This document shows positions 37,062 to 45,768 of a stretch of DNA of 60,346 nucleotides, one piece after another. The stretch comes from Candidatus Sulfotelmatobacter sp. Lineage in GTDB: Bacteria > Acidobacteriota > Terriglobia > Terriglobales > Acidobacteriaceae. Position 1 is the stretch's first letter, and every line of letters begins with the position of its first letter. The stretch covers positions 1 through 60,346 of the forward strand of contig JADGNQ010000018.1 in the NCBI GenBank assembly GCA_017883385.1, written 5' to 3'. The notes beneath the pieces are model-generated. The model ran no database searches. It was not told the DNA's origin and saw only the letters and a list, made by a program, of their open reading frames with translations. Both the position numbers and the translations under genes were made by a program.

Positions 37062-37751
37062 CTAGAAATTCACCGGCAGTTTCACAACTCTCTTCTGAAT
37101 CGCCCACATCACCAGCTCCGCCTTGTTGTGAATCCCCAGCTTACGCATCAGATTGAATTTATGCGCATCCACCGTCTTGGCGCTGAGCCCCAGAATGTCC
37201 GCCGCGGAGCGTACGGTCCTGCCCTCGGCCAGCAGCTTCATCACTTCGCGCTCCCGTGCCGTCAAAACTCGCTTTCGTGGAAGCAGTTCTTCCGTCGGCC
37301 ACTCGCGCCGGTCGATTCGCGATATCTCGCGCACTGCAGTTCCGCTGACGTGCGCCATCCTCACCATCTCCGCTAACTCTTCCGCGGAAGTCTGCCGCAC
37401 CGTGCAACTCGTCCCGTCCACTCGCGCTTCTTGTGGCGGGCCGTCGCCCTCATGCATCGCCAGGAACAATACCTTACTGTGCGGGGACTCTCGCAGGATC
37501 AGCCGCTCCGCTTGATCGGCGGCGCATCCGAAAATACCGGCGGCGGCGATCACCACCTCCGGGCGATGCTCGAACACTCTCTGGAGCGCTTCCGCAGCAT
37601 TCCCGGCCTCGGCCACAACCTCCATGTCGGGCTCATCTTCGAGCAAGCGTCGCAGTCCCTGCCGCAGCAAGACATGGTCGTGCGCCACTACACACCGAAT
37701 CTTCTTACCGCCGAAAATTCCTTGTTGCTGGATCTGTGCGGGGGGGCACAC
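37062..37751 (-). CDS. LuxR/NarL-type regulator with degenerate receiver
   Basis: 229 residues. GTG 37751 is a firm start, with AAGGAGG 5 bases before it. Residues 18-135 have a receiver shape (VVAHDHVLLRQGLRRLLED), but the strand that should end in the phospho-Asp reads EVVIAAAG, so Ala70 stands where Asp is expected, and the acidic pair is reduced to HD. The LuxR-type helix-turn-helix (VLTAREREVMKLLAEGRTVR, LGLSAKTVDAHKFNLMRKLG) is intact. It should bind DNA without classical phosphorylation control. Confidence 0.85.
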   Translation of the reverse strand: MCPPAQIQQQGIFGGKKIRCVVAHDHVLLRQGLRRLLEDEPDMEVVAEAGNAAEALQRVFEHRPEVVIAAAGIFGCAADQAERLILRESPHSKVLFLAMHEGDGPPQEARVDGTSCTVRQTSAEELAEMVRMAHVSGTAVREISRIDRREWPTEELLPRKRVLTAREREVMKLLAEGRTVRSAADILGLSAKTVDAHKFNLMRKLGIHNKAELVMWAIQKRVVKLPVNF

Positions 37752-37968
37752 AGTTCCCTCCTTATGATGGCCAGAGATGTTTGCGATGCGGCGCAGAGTT
37801 CAGCTTCGAACCCAGACGTTAAGCTCGAGGGTTCCTTTATTGTAGCGTCTTTGCCTGCATCGCGTGGTCCGAAAAATCCGCCGCCCTGCATTTTTCGTGA
37901 AATCGCCGACCGTCCACGCACCGACCCGCGATCCGATTCCACCTCGCATCAGGTACAATCGAGCGTTT

Positions 37969-39141
37969 ATGCTGCGCTACTTCACAGCAGGCGAGTCCCA
38001 TGGCGAAGCTCTGGTCGGCTTCCTTTCCGGCGTGCCCGCCGGATTGAGAGTGGACCAGGCCTTCCTTGACCGGGAACTCTGGCGCCGCCAGCAGGGCTAC
38101 GGCCGCGGTGGCCGGATGAAAATCGAGCGCGACGCCGCCCACATCCTTTCCGGCGTCCGTCAGGGAATGACCATCGGCTCACCCATCTCCGTCCTGCTGG
38201 AAAACCGGGACTGGAAGAACTGGCAGGAGTCTCTCCCGGTTGGTGAGGGCGATCCGGCAAAGCACAAACGCGTCGCCTCTCCCCGCCCCGGCCACGCCGA
38301 TCTCGCCGGAGCCCTGAAATACAACTTCTCTGAAGCTCGCTACGTGCTCGAGCGCGCGTCGGCCCGCGAATCCGCCGCCCGTGTCTCCCTCGGTGCGATT
38401 GCCAAGCTTTTCTTGCGCGAACTCGGCATCGAAGTCCTCAGTCACGTGGTGACCACCGGCAGCGTGACCGTGACCGATCAGGTCTCGTGGGAAGAAGTTC
38501 GTGCCCTCTACGATCACGAAGAAGTCCTGCTCAACTGCGCCGACCCTAAAGCCGAGCAGCGCATGAAAGAAGAAGTCGACAAGGTGCTAAGAACCGGCGA
38601 TTCCCTCGGCGGAGTCTTTGAGGTCGTGGCCCACCAGGTCCCTCCGGGCCTCGGCACCTATGCGCAGTGGGACGAGCGTCTCGACGCCCTGCTCGCCGCC
38701 GCAGTTATGTCGCTGCAAGCGGTCAAGGCAGTAGAAATCGGCGCCGGCGTCACGGCGGCTTTTGCTCCCGGCTCTGCTGTGCACGATGAAATCGGCTACG
38801 CGGCCACCTCCGGCTTCACCGCTTTCTCCCGTACCCGCAACAACGCCGGCGGCATCGAAGGCGGAGTCTCCAACGGTGAAGAAATTCGCATCCGCGGCTA
38901 CCTCAAACCAATTTCCACGCTGCGCCGCCCTCTGCAGTCGGTTGATTTCTCGACTCGCGAACCGGTCAAGGCTGCTTACGAGCGCTCAGACGTTTGCGTG
39001 GTCCCCGCAGCCGGAGTCGCGGCCGAGTCGATGGTGGCGCTGACTCTCGCGCGCTGTGCGCTGGAGAAATTCGGTGGCGATTCCATGACCGAGATTTTAA
39101 GAAATTTTCAAGGCTACTGCCAGCAACTGAAGAATTACTGA
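37969..39141 (+). CDS. aroC: Chorismate synthase
   Basis: 390 residues from ATG 37969. Signatures: MLRYFTAGESHGEALVGFL at the N terminus, HKRVASPRPGHADLAGALK, and ERASARESAARVSLGA. It converts EPSP to chorismate, the last common step for aromatic amino acids, with reduced FMN. The frame continues upstream to 37864 but only as low-quality residues. The stop overlaps the start of def by one base (TGATG), so the two are translationally coupled. Confidence 0.96.
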   Translation: MLRYFTAGESHGEALVGFLSGVPAGLRVDQAFLDRELWRRQQGYGRGGRMKIERDAAHILSGVRQGMTIGSPISVLLENRDWKNWQESLPVGEGDPAKHKRVASPRPGHADLAGALKYNFSEARYVLERASARESAARVSLGAIAKLFLRELGIEVLSHVVTTGSVTVTDQVSWEEVRALYDHEEVLLNCADPKAEQRMKEEVDKVLRTGDSLGGVFEVVAHQVPPGLGTYAQWDERLDALLAAAVMSLQAVKAVEIGAGVTAAFAPGSAVHDEIGYAATSGFTAFSRTRNNAGGIEGGVSNGEEIRIRGYLKPISTLRRPLQSVDFSTREPVKAAYERSDVCVVPAAGVAAESMVALTLARCALEKFGGDSMTEILRNFQGYCQQLKNY

Positions 39142-39650
39142 TGATCTATCCCATCGTAAAGTTCGGCAACCCGGTTCTCGAGAAGCCCTCCGAGAAGGTG
39201 ACGGTCTTCGACGAAGAACTGCAGAAGCTCATCGAGGACATGTTCGAGTCGATGTACGCCGCACACGGCGTCGGCCTCGCCGCCCCGCAAATCGGCATTG
39301 GCCGCCGCATCGCGGTCGTCGACGTCACCTTCAAGGAAGACCCCAGCGCCAAGCTCGTCCTCATCAACCCCGAAATCATTCACACCGAAGGCCGCCACAC
39401 CCAAAGCGAAGGGTGCCTCAGCCTCCCCGAGTTCCGCGAGAACGTAAGTCGTCCGAACCGAGTCACCGTCCGCGCCCAGGACGTCCATGGCAAGCTCTTC
39501 GAAAGAACCGGAGAGGAACTGCTGGCCCGCGCCTTTCTGCACGAGACCGATCACCTGAACGGCAAGCTCTACATCAGCCACATCAGCGCCCTCAAGCGCG
39601 ACCTGATGAAGCGCAAAATCCGCAAGCTGATGAAAGCCGGAGAATGGTAG
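39141..39650 (+). CDS. def: Peptide deformylase
   Basis: 169 residues from ATG 39141. The three PDF motifs are all present: GVGLAAPQ, EGCLSLP (metal-ligand Cys) and HETDHLNG (HExxH-type metal site). It removes formyl groups from new proteins. It precedes fmt, the enzyme that adds the formyl group, a common pairing. About 115 bases of AT-rich inverted repeat separate def and fmt. Confidence 0.96.
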   Translation: MIYPIVKFGNPVLEKPSEKVTVFDEELQKLIEDMFESMYAAHGVGLAAPQIGIGRRIAVVDVTFKEDPSAKLVLINPEIIHTEGRHTQSEGCLSLPEFRENVSRPNRVTVRAQDVHGKLFERTGEELLARAFLHETDHLNGKLYISHISALKRDLMKRKIRKLMKAGEW

Positions 39651-39652
39651 AG

Positions 39653-39767
39653 ATTGAGTAATTTGGTAATTGTGTAATTGGGCAATTTAAAAGAGGATAC
39701 GGGAGCGCCTTCGGCGCTGCAGGGGGATTTTCAATTACTCAATTACCAAATTACACAATTACCCAAT
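39653..39767. repeat. AT-rich inverted repeat pair around a small GC hairpin
   Basis: The left arm (39653-39687) and right arm (39732-39767) are built from permuted units such as AATTTGGTAATTGTGTAATT and are roughly inverted to each other. Between them lies AGCGCC-TTC-GGCGCT (39704-39718). The right arm runs into the ATG of fmt. A single related copy is at 51242-51277. Confidence 0.65.
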
Positions 39768-40704
39768 GCCCTTAGATCTCCTCTTCTGCGGCACCCCGAG
39801 TTTCGCCGTCCCCACGCTCGAAAAGCTGGTCGCCGCCGAATTCCGCGTCCATCTGGTCGTGACTCAACCCGACCGTCCCAAAGGCCGCGGCCTCGAACTC
39901 GTAGCCTCGCCCGTCAAGCAGTGCGCCTTGAACCTGAACCTCCCCATCACCCAGCCCGACCGCATTAAGGCGAACGACGAATTCCGCGCCCAACTCACCG
40001 CCCTCAAGCCCGACGTCATCATCGTCGTCGGCTACGGCCGCATCATTCCCCAGTGGATGCTCGATCTCCCTCCGCTCGGCAACATCAACCTCCACGCCTC
40101 GCTCCTCCCAAAATACCGCGGCGCAGCGCCCATTCAATGGGCCATCGCGAACGGTGAAACCGTCACCGGCGTCACCACCATGCGCATCGATGCCGGCCTC
40201 GACACCGGCGACATCCTCCTCCAGCACGAACTCCCGATCGCACCCGACGACACCGCCGAGACTCTCGCTCCGCGCCTGGCGTATGTCGGAGCCGATCTCG
40301 TCGTCGAGACCTTGCGCGGTCTGCAAACCAGTTCCATCCGCCCACACCCACAAGACAACTCGCAATCCAGCCTTGCCCCGATTCTCAAGAAAGAAGACGG
40401 CCTCGTAGATTTTTCTCGCTCCGCCGCTGACATCTTCAACCGCATCCGTGGCTTTCAACCCTGGCCCGCAGCCCACACCAAATTCCGCGGCAAGACCCTG
40501 CAGATTCTGAAAGCGCACCCAACCACCGACGCCCTGCCACCAACTGCCATCAACGTGAATGCGGATCGTCTCCAGGTTGGCTGCGGCCACAACACAGCAC
40601 TCGAACTGCTCGAAGTCCAACTGGAAGGCAAGAAGCGCACACCCGCGCGAGACTTTATCCACGGCTATCGGCCCCAACCGGGCGAGAAGCTAGGCTCCAA
40701 TTGA
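39766..40704 (+). CDS. fmt: Methionyl-tRNA formyltransferase
   Basis: 312 residues. Family motifs are LLFCGTPSFAVPTLEKL, NINLHASLLPKYRGAAPIQW with the catalytic Asn/His pair, and DAGLDTGDILL with the catalytic Asp. The C-terminal OB-like domain is present (FQPWPAAHTKFRGKTLQI). It formylates initiator Met-tRNA. No ribosome-binding site is visible: the AT-rich repeat reaches the start codon, so initiation may rely on structure or an unusual leader. Confidence 0.96.
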   Translation: MPLDLLFCGTPSFAVPTLEKLVAAEFRVHLVVTQPDRPKGRGLELVASPVKQCALNLNLPITQPDRIKANDEFRAQLTALKPDVIIVVGYGRIIPQWMLDLPPLGNINLHASLLPKYRGAAPIQWAIANGETVTGVTTMRIDAGLDTGDILLQHELPIAPDDTAETLAPRLAYVGADLVVETLRGLQTSSIRPHPQDNSQSSLAPILKKEDGLVDFSRSAADIFNRIRGFQPWPAAHTKFRGKTLQILKAHPTTDALPPTAINVNADRLQVGCGHNTALELLEVQLEGKKRTPARDFIHGYRPQPGEKLGSN

Positions 40705-40737
40705 TTCAATATTGAAGGATGTGGAAGAGGCATGAAT

Positions 40738-40780
40738 GTGGAGACAGCCGCCCTCGGCTGTCTCACGGGCGCAGCCCGCA
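40738..40780 (+). repeat. Double-hairpin intergenic repeat (GTGGGGACAGC family), copy 2
   Basis: GTGGAGACAGCCGCCCTCGG begins a GACAGCC / GGCTGTC hairpin, followed by CGGGCGCAGCCCG. It differs from the 31701 copy mainly in the second hairpin, whose arms vary together. That points to selection for, or recent origin from, a structured unit. Confidence 0.75.
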
Positions 40781-40879
40781 CTGTCGTCGGGCAAGAACCA
40801 AGCTACCTCCGTGTCCTCTGTGTCCTCCGTGGTTAAGAGTGTCTCCCTCCTGCCTACGAAAGCCTACAATCTGGATTGA

Positions 40880-42253
40880 ATGCCCGTCTCCCCCGCGCGT
40901 GCCGCAGCCTTCGACATCCTTCTCCGCGTAGAGCGTGACTCCGCATACTCCTCGGAACTGCTGCACTCCGCAACCTACGAGAGCCTCTCCACGCCCGATC
41001 ACGCCCTCGCGACCGAACTCGTCATGGGCGTTCTTCGTTGGCGTTCCCGGCTCGACGATGAGATTGTTACGGCCTCCTCTCAACCACTGTCCAAACTTGA
41101 CGTTGAGATTCTCATCGCGCTGCGCCTGGCCGTCTACCAGTTCCGCTGGCTCGATCGTGTCCCGCAGCGCGCGGCCCTCCATGAAAGTGTCGAACTGGTG
41201 AAGCGCGCCCGCAAACGCTCGGCTGCTCCATTCGTAAACGCCGTCCTGCGCAAGCTCTCCACAACCGCGCCGCAAATGGTGAAGTCCACCCTGGAAGAAG
41301 AGACGCACTCGACACCCGAGAGCCTCGCCCGCGCCCGCGCGCATCCTCTCTGGCTGGTCGAACGCTGGGCCCATGAATACGGCCTTCCCGCTGCCCACCA
41401 GATCTGCCAACACAATCAATCGATTCCCCAGACTGCGATTCGCCTTCGCACCCCAACTGCGACAACCGAGCTCACTCAAGAAGGAATCACGCTCGCCGCA
41501 GGTAGTGTTCTGGCGTCGGCCCGCCGCATCGAAGCGGGTGACATCACGAAAACCCAGGCATTCCGCAAAGGACACATCGTCATCCAGGACGAAGCCTCCC
41601 AACTCGTCGCCAGCCTTGTCCCCTCCGCTCCTCTGAGAGAGCGATCACGCATCCTTGACTGCTGCGCCGCCCCCGGTGGCAAGACACTAGCCATCGCAGA
41701 CCTCAATCCCGGCACCACGATCACCGCCGTCGAACTGCATCCTCACCGCGCCCGCCTGCTTCAAAAGCTGCTGCACCTGCATGCGCCCGAATCCGTCACG
41801 CGAATCCAAGTTGTGGTCGCCGACGCCCGGCATCTCCCGACCTCACTCGCCTTCGATCGCGTTTTCGCTGACGTCCCCTGCTCCGGCACAGGCACGCTCG
41901 CCCGCAATCCAGAAATCAAATGGCGCCTCAACCCAACCGACCTCAGCAAGCTGCAAACGCGCCAGTGCGCAATCCTCCGCTCCGCGCTGGCTCAAGTTGC
42001 CCCCGGCGGACGCGTCATCTACTCAACTTGTTCGTTGGAAAAAGAAGAAAACGAAAACGTGATTGAGCAGGCACTGGCGGAGAACAACTCCTTCCGCCTG
42101 CTCGATTGTCGAGCCGAACTCGACCGCCTGAGAGCAGCCGGCAAACTCACCTGGCCCGAAACAGTCTCTCTGACGCGCGGCCGCTATCTGCGCACGATCC
42201 CAGGAGTTCATCCCTGCGATGGATTCTTCGCAGCAATTCTGGAAAAGTGTTAA
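40880..42253 (+). CDS. rsmB: 16S rRNA m5C967 methyltransferase (RsmB/Sun)
   Basis: 457 residues. Residues 1-140 are the NusB-like RNA-binding domain (AAAFDILLRVERDSAYSSEL, HESVELVKRARKRSAAPFVN). The SAM fold follows: ILDCCAAPGGKTLAIADL, then FDRVFADVPCSGTGTLARNP (motif IV Cys) and VIYSTCSLEKEEN (catalytic Cys). It methylates C967 of 16S rRNA. It follows fmt as in many bacteria. Confidence 0.94.
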   Translation: MPVSPARAAAFDILLRVERDSAYSSELLHSATYESLSTPDHALATELVMGVLRWRSRLDDEIVTASSQPLSKLDVEILIALRLAVYQFRWLDRVPQRAALHESVELVKRARKRSAAPFVNAVLRKLSTTAPQMVKSTLEEETHSTPESLARARAHPLWLVERWAHEYGLPAAHQICQHNQSIPQTAIRLRTPTATTELTQEGITLAAGSVLASARRIEAGDITKTQAFRKGHIVIQDEASQLVASLVPSAPLRERSRILDCCAAPGGKTLAIADLNPGTTITAVELHPHRARLLQKLLHLHAPESVTRIQVVVADARHLPTSLAFDRVFADVPCSGTGTLARNPEIKWRLNPTDLSKLQTRQCAILRSALAQVAPGGRVIYSTCSLEKEENENVIEQALAENNSFRLLDCRAELDRLRAAGKLTWPETVSLTRGRYLRTIPGVHPCDGFFAAILEKC

Positions 42254-42295
42254 CAGAGACTTCTCGGCCCACTGGGTGCCGTTGTCGGCAGTCGG

Positions 42296-42730
42296 TCATG
42301 GCAGCGAGTAGCGGGGCGCATATTCCTTACGGATTAAGCCTCCATACCAGTCATCGAGAGATCCAAATGTTTCTCGTACCTCGAATGAAGCTTCCTGCAC
42401 GCTGACATATTCGCCCGACGACATCTTGACCACGGTTAAGCCGAGGCCGGTGTGAAAAACCAGCCAATCCCGCGGCATACCGTTTTGCCATCGAAATTGA
42501 TTCACGCTATCGACGTCATCCCCTAAGTCGCGAGCCGCGAACGGGCCAAGGATTGTTTCGCTTTCAAAAAAATCGCCGCCACCGGTCTCGCACCAGAGGT
42601 GCCTGAGATCAGGCGGAATGATCAAATTACGCTCGCGGAGCCACATATCGAGTTTCTCTGGCTGGATCGCTCCAAGGAAGTGAAATAGACCGGGTCTCGT
42701 TGCGCGATCTTTCAGAAGCTGATCGATCAC
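42296..42730 (-). CDS. SMI1/KNR4 (SUKH)-like protein
   Basis: 144 residues, no signal peptide. The middle region (IIPPDLRHLWCETGGGDFF, ILGPFAAR) has the IPxxLRxLxxxxNGG-like core of the SMI1/KNR4 family, with an Asn-to-Thr change in the NGG part. SUKH proteins include many immunity proteins against bacterial toxins as well as housekeeping members. No toxin gene lies next to it, so an orphan immunity role is only one option. The ORF lies antisense to the end of the rsmB-fmt run. Confidence 0.55.
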   Translation of the reverse strand: MIDQLLKDRATRPGLFHFLGAIQPEKLDMWLRERNLIIPPDLRHLWCETGGGDFFESETILGPFAARDLGDDVDSVNQFRWQNGMPRDWLVFHTGLGLTVVKMSSGEYVSVQEASFEVRETFGSLDDWYGGLIRKEYAPRYSLP

Positions 42731-42754
42731 CGTTCTAACTCCGTTGTCTTCTTC

Positions 42755-43534
42755 CTACCGCACCTCAAAACTAACTGCTGCTCCCGCCACGACTTTCTGC
42801 CCCGCCACCGGTACCTGCGACACAATGATGCTAGCCGGCGAAGGCTGTGCCGGAGGCGCAGTCGGAACCGTCGGCACAGTCGTCGGATTCCCTGCTGTAT
42901 CAGTCACAGGCGCACTCACCGGCGCCGCCACACTCACATTCCCCAACCGGAACCCCGCGTCCTGCAGCGTCCGGTTCACGCTTCCCAGCGGCTGTCCCAC
43001 GAAGCTCGGCATCACAAACGCTTGCGGTTCCGCCGGGATCGTCACCAGCAAGCTGATTCTCGGAGCCAATACCTGAGTCGCGTTCGCAGGAGGACTCTGC
43101 GCCAGCACCTGATCCGCGGGGATCCCCGCAGCTTGCACTTGCGCCATCGACGCCACATCCAACCCGCGCCGCCGGATATTCAATTCGGCCGCATGTTCAC
43201 TCTGCCCCGTCACATCCGGAATCGCCACCCGCGTCGGTCCCAGACTCTGCGCCACGCGCACCTGCCAGCCGCGCCGCACTTTCGTCCCCGGCAATGGCAG
43301 TTGCGACATGATCCTTCCCTCAGAAATCTGCGGACTGTAGTACTGCCTCTCGATCGCAATCTGCAAGCCGAGTCCCGCCACCGCCCGTTCCGCTTCCGCC
43401 GGGGCCAGCCCCACCAGCGCAGGCACGGCCACCTCCTGACCGTGAATCGCAAACCGCATGGCCGTCAGCGCCGACACCATCGCCACAATCACCAAAATCA
43501 ACGCCAGCACCGCAAATCGGAATGCAGCTTTCAT
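42755..43534 (-). CDS. Membrane-anchored protein with three PASTA domains
   Basis: 259 residues. One N-terminal membrane anchor (VLALILVIVAMVSALTAM), then three PASTA units: VPALVGLAPAEAERAVAGLG, IPDVTGQSEHAAELNIRRRG and MPSFVGQPLGSVNRTLQDAG, each ending in a QxPxxG-type turn (SQLPLPGTKV, SQVPVAGQKV). The linker between the third unit and its end is rich in Pro, Thr and Ala. PASTA domains bind uncrosslinked peptidoglycan. No kinase domain is attached, unlike PknB. It lies 24 bases from the SUKH-like gene on the same strand. Confidence 0.88.
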   Translation of the reverse strand: MKAAFRFAVLALILVIVAMVSALTAMRFAIHGQEVAVPALVGLAPAEAERAVAGLGLQIAIERQYYSPQISEGRIMSQLPLPGTKVRRGWQVRVAQSLGPTRVAIPDVTGQSEHAAELNIRRRGLDVASMAQVQAAGIPADQVLAQSPPANATQVLAPRISLLVTIPAEPQAFVMPSFVGQPLGSVNRTLQDAGFRLGNVSVAAPVSAPVTDTAGNPTTVPTVPTAPPAQPSPASIIVSQVPVAGQKVVAGAAVSFEVR

Positions 43535-43718
43535 AGGTCGGACGTTGCCCCGGACTGCGCCCAGTCAGCAGGATTATAGCTCCACCCTCCTGCCAGAACT
43601 GGACCCATGTTTTCAATCACATACATCCTCGGCAGGTCCGGCCCAAGGCGGGGCAAGCTTCCGGCCTGCCACTCGTGCAATCTAACGAAGTACGAACGTT
43701 CTATTTTCGAGGTACGCC

Positions 43719-44444
43719 ATGACTCATCCATTGGAGTATCATATTTCTGTGCGGCACTCGATTCCGGCCTCGGTCGCGCTTTTCAGCCTGTTTTTTGCGC
43801 CAGGAATTTTTGTCTCAAGCAGCCGCGCCCAGACCAACGGCGCTCCTTCCTCGGTAACTTCTCCCGGATTCGGTGGACGCGCTGTCAACGGTCCCCCCGC
43901 CAGCGTCACCTCACTTGGGCCGCGCGGCTACGCGCCCAACACGCGCGTCACTTTCTCGACGTCAAACCCGCCTCCCGCTGAGGGCCGTCATCACCATCAC
44001 CACTTTGTGCAATACACGCCTCCCGTGGTGTACGCAGTCCCGGTTCCTTATGCCGTCGATATCGGCGCCACTGAGGATGATTCCGACTCCAACGTCGACG
44101 ACCGCGACTCCAACTACCAGGGAGGCCCTACCATCTTCGATCGCCGCGGATCGGGCGCCGACTCCTACATTCCTCCGGTGAGCTACACTCCGCGCTCGGC
44201 CCAGAACGCGGACGCCGATCCTCCTGCTCCCCAGCCTCCCCAGGAGCCTACCCTGCTTGTCTTCAAGGATGGTCACAAGGTGGAGGTCGGAAACTACGCC
44301 ATCGTGGGCGCAACCCTCTTTGATCTCGCGCCGGGGCACGCCCGTAAAGTCGCGCTCGCCGATCTCGACCTTGAGGCCACACGCAAGCAAAACGACGATC
44401 GCGGCATCACCTTCCAGCTTCCGCTCAACCCGCAGGCGAACTGA
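43719..44444 (+). CDS. Exported protein with His-rich stretch and C-terminal DGH domain, paralogue 1
   Basis: 241 residues. A hydrophobic signal segment (ASVALFSLFFAPGIFVSSS) is followed by Pro/Ser-rich low-complexity sequence with a natural run GRHHHHHF and acidic repeats (DDSDSNVDDRDSN). The C-terminal 60 residues (LLVFKDGHKVEVGNYAIVG, then LADLDLEATRKQN) match the end of the next gene. The domain resembles a small beta-barrel in which a 'xFxDGHxxxV' strand pair recurs. Metal binding by the His run is possible. Family unknown. Confidence 0.7.
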   Translation: MTHPLEYHISVRHSIPASVALFSLFFAPGIFVSSSRAQTNGAPSSVTSPGFGGRAVNGPPASVTSLGPRGYAPNTRVTFSTSNPPPAEGRHHHHHFVQYTPPVVYAVPVPYAVDIGATEDDSDSNVDDRDSNYQGGPTIFDRRGSGADSYIPPVSYTPRSAQNADADPPAPQPPQEPTLLVFKDGHKVEVGNYAIVGATLFDLAPGHARKVALADLDLEATRKQNDDRGITFQLPLNPQAN

Positions 44445-44446
44445 CT

Positions 44447-45133
44447 ATGCGCAGGCTCGCTCTCCTTGCATGGTTCGCGGCAATTGCGCTCGCCGTAATC
44501 ACGCCGAGCCTCAGTGCGCAGAGAGCAGTCTCCGGCTCCTCTCTCGCCGGACAAAATTTCGCCGCCTCCCACCATCACCGTTCATTTCCCCATCCTCCTG
44601 TCTTCTTCTCGGATCCCTTCTACTCCGATGCCCTCTTCGGCTCCGGGTATCCCGCAGCGTCTCAGCCGCCCGTCATCATCCTGCAAGCCCCGCCGGCGGC
44701 AGATGCCATACCAGCCGTGCGTCCATCGCCACCGGCACAGCCACTGCTGATCGAACTGCAGGGTGACCGCTACGTACGCGTGAGCGGCGAAGATACTTCG
44801 GGAGCAGAGATGATTGACCGGTCGCCGGCGCCTTCGCGTCGCGCGGCACGCCAGTCCTATGCCGCAACCGAGCTCGCGAACCGTCAGTCTGCCGATCGGG
44901 AGTTGGCGGCGGTAGTTCTCATATTTCGCGATGGTCACCGCGAAGAAGTGTCCGACTACACCATCGCCGACGGCATCCTCTATACCGGCGGCGACTACTA
45001 CACCGACGGATCCTGGAACAAAAGAATTGAACTCCAGTCGCTAAACCTGCTCGAGACCGTCAAGTCCAACCAGGCCCGAGGCGCACGATTCCGAATTCCC
45101 CAAGCACCCAACGAAGTAATCGTCGGCCCCTAA
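44447..45133 (+). CDS. Exported protein with C-terminal DGH domain, paralogue 2
   Basis: 228 residues, starting 3 bases after the previous stop. Signal peptide LALLAWFAAIALAVITPSLSAQ. A His-containing segment (ASHHHRSFPHPPVFF) and a Pro-rich middle lead to the shared C-terminal domain (VLIFRDGHREEVSDYTIAD, LQSLNLLETVKSNQ). Homology with its neighbour is confined to this end. The pair looks like a tandem duplication that has since diverged. Confidence 0.7.
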   Translation: MRRLALLAWFAAIALAVITPSLSAQRAVSGSSLAGQNFAASHHHRSFPHPPVFFSDPFYSDALFGSGYPAASQPPVIILQAPPAADAIPAVRPSPPAQPLLIELQGDRYVRVSGEDTSGAEMIDRSPAPSRRAARQSYAATELANRQSADRELAAVVLIFRDGHREEVSDYTIADGILYTGGDYYTDGSWNKRIELQSLNLLETVKSNQARGARFRIPQAPNEVIVGP

Positions 45134-45203
45134 TCGTATAAACACTCCGCGCAACGTCGACTCCGACCACGAAACCGCTCTATGTAAATCGGAGCCTGTG
45201 ACC

Positions 45204-45599
45204 CTAGGGGGTCTTCTTGAGTGTGAGACTGAGCGGCGCCGCGCCCTGCTTCCAGGTGCCCGCGATCGCTGAATTCTCTTTGTTCATCGTGCCATCGTAC
45301 GAAACCTGACCGGAAGTGTTTTCGAAGTGGAGGACGGGTGCTTTGTAGTTTATGGCAGTGATCAGCGCCCCTGACGCATTTTCGTCAGGGTAGTCGATCG
45401 TTCCGCTGAGGCTTCCGTCTGGAGCTGCGCTAATGTGCACGACCACTCGCTTCTTGGGCTGAGCGCCCGGATCAAGCGTCCCTTCCCAATCTCCAACGAT
45501 CGGCGACGGCTCCGCCGCCATCATCGTCGGCACAATTCGTAATCCGAGGATCAGCAAAAAGCACACGCCAATGCCAAATAACGCCTGATGTCTTTTCAT
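45204..45599 (-). CDS. Small exported beta-rich protein
   Basis: 131 residues from ATG 45599, with AGGAGGG 8 bases before it. The longer frame to 45662 is discounted. Signal peptide ALFGIGVCFLLILGLRI. The mature part (IVGDWEGTLDPGAQPKKRVV, ISAAPDGSLSGTIDYPDENA, AGTWKQGAAPLSLTL) has the alternating pattern of small lipocalin-like or 'GxWxGxL' beta proteins seen beside acidobacterial peptidases and lactamases. Function unknown. Confidence 0.75.
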   Translation of the reverse strand: MKRHQALFGIGVCFLLILGLRIVPTMMAAEPSPIVGDWEGTLDPGAQPKKRVVVHISAAPDGSLSGTIDYPDENASGALITAINYKAPVLHFENTSGQVSYDGTMNKENSAIAGTWKQGAAPLSLTLKKTP

Positions 45600-45768
45600 C
45601 GTGGATCCCTCCTGTTTCACCGCCATGATGAGCCTTCCCTTTCGCCAACGACTTAGATGCATTCGCCCTCGGATCTGCGCCGATTCTGTGCCCGCCCTGT
45701 CTCTGCGCCCCTTCCGTCAAAAGGTCAAGAACACGCACAGGACCCCCTGTTGCCCTGTGTGCGCTAGG

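Noticed and set aside
39772-40677. 301-codon minus-strand frame over fmt
   Set aside because: It is the mirror of fmt. Composition and lack of motifs show a shadow frame.
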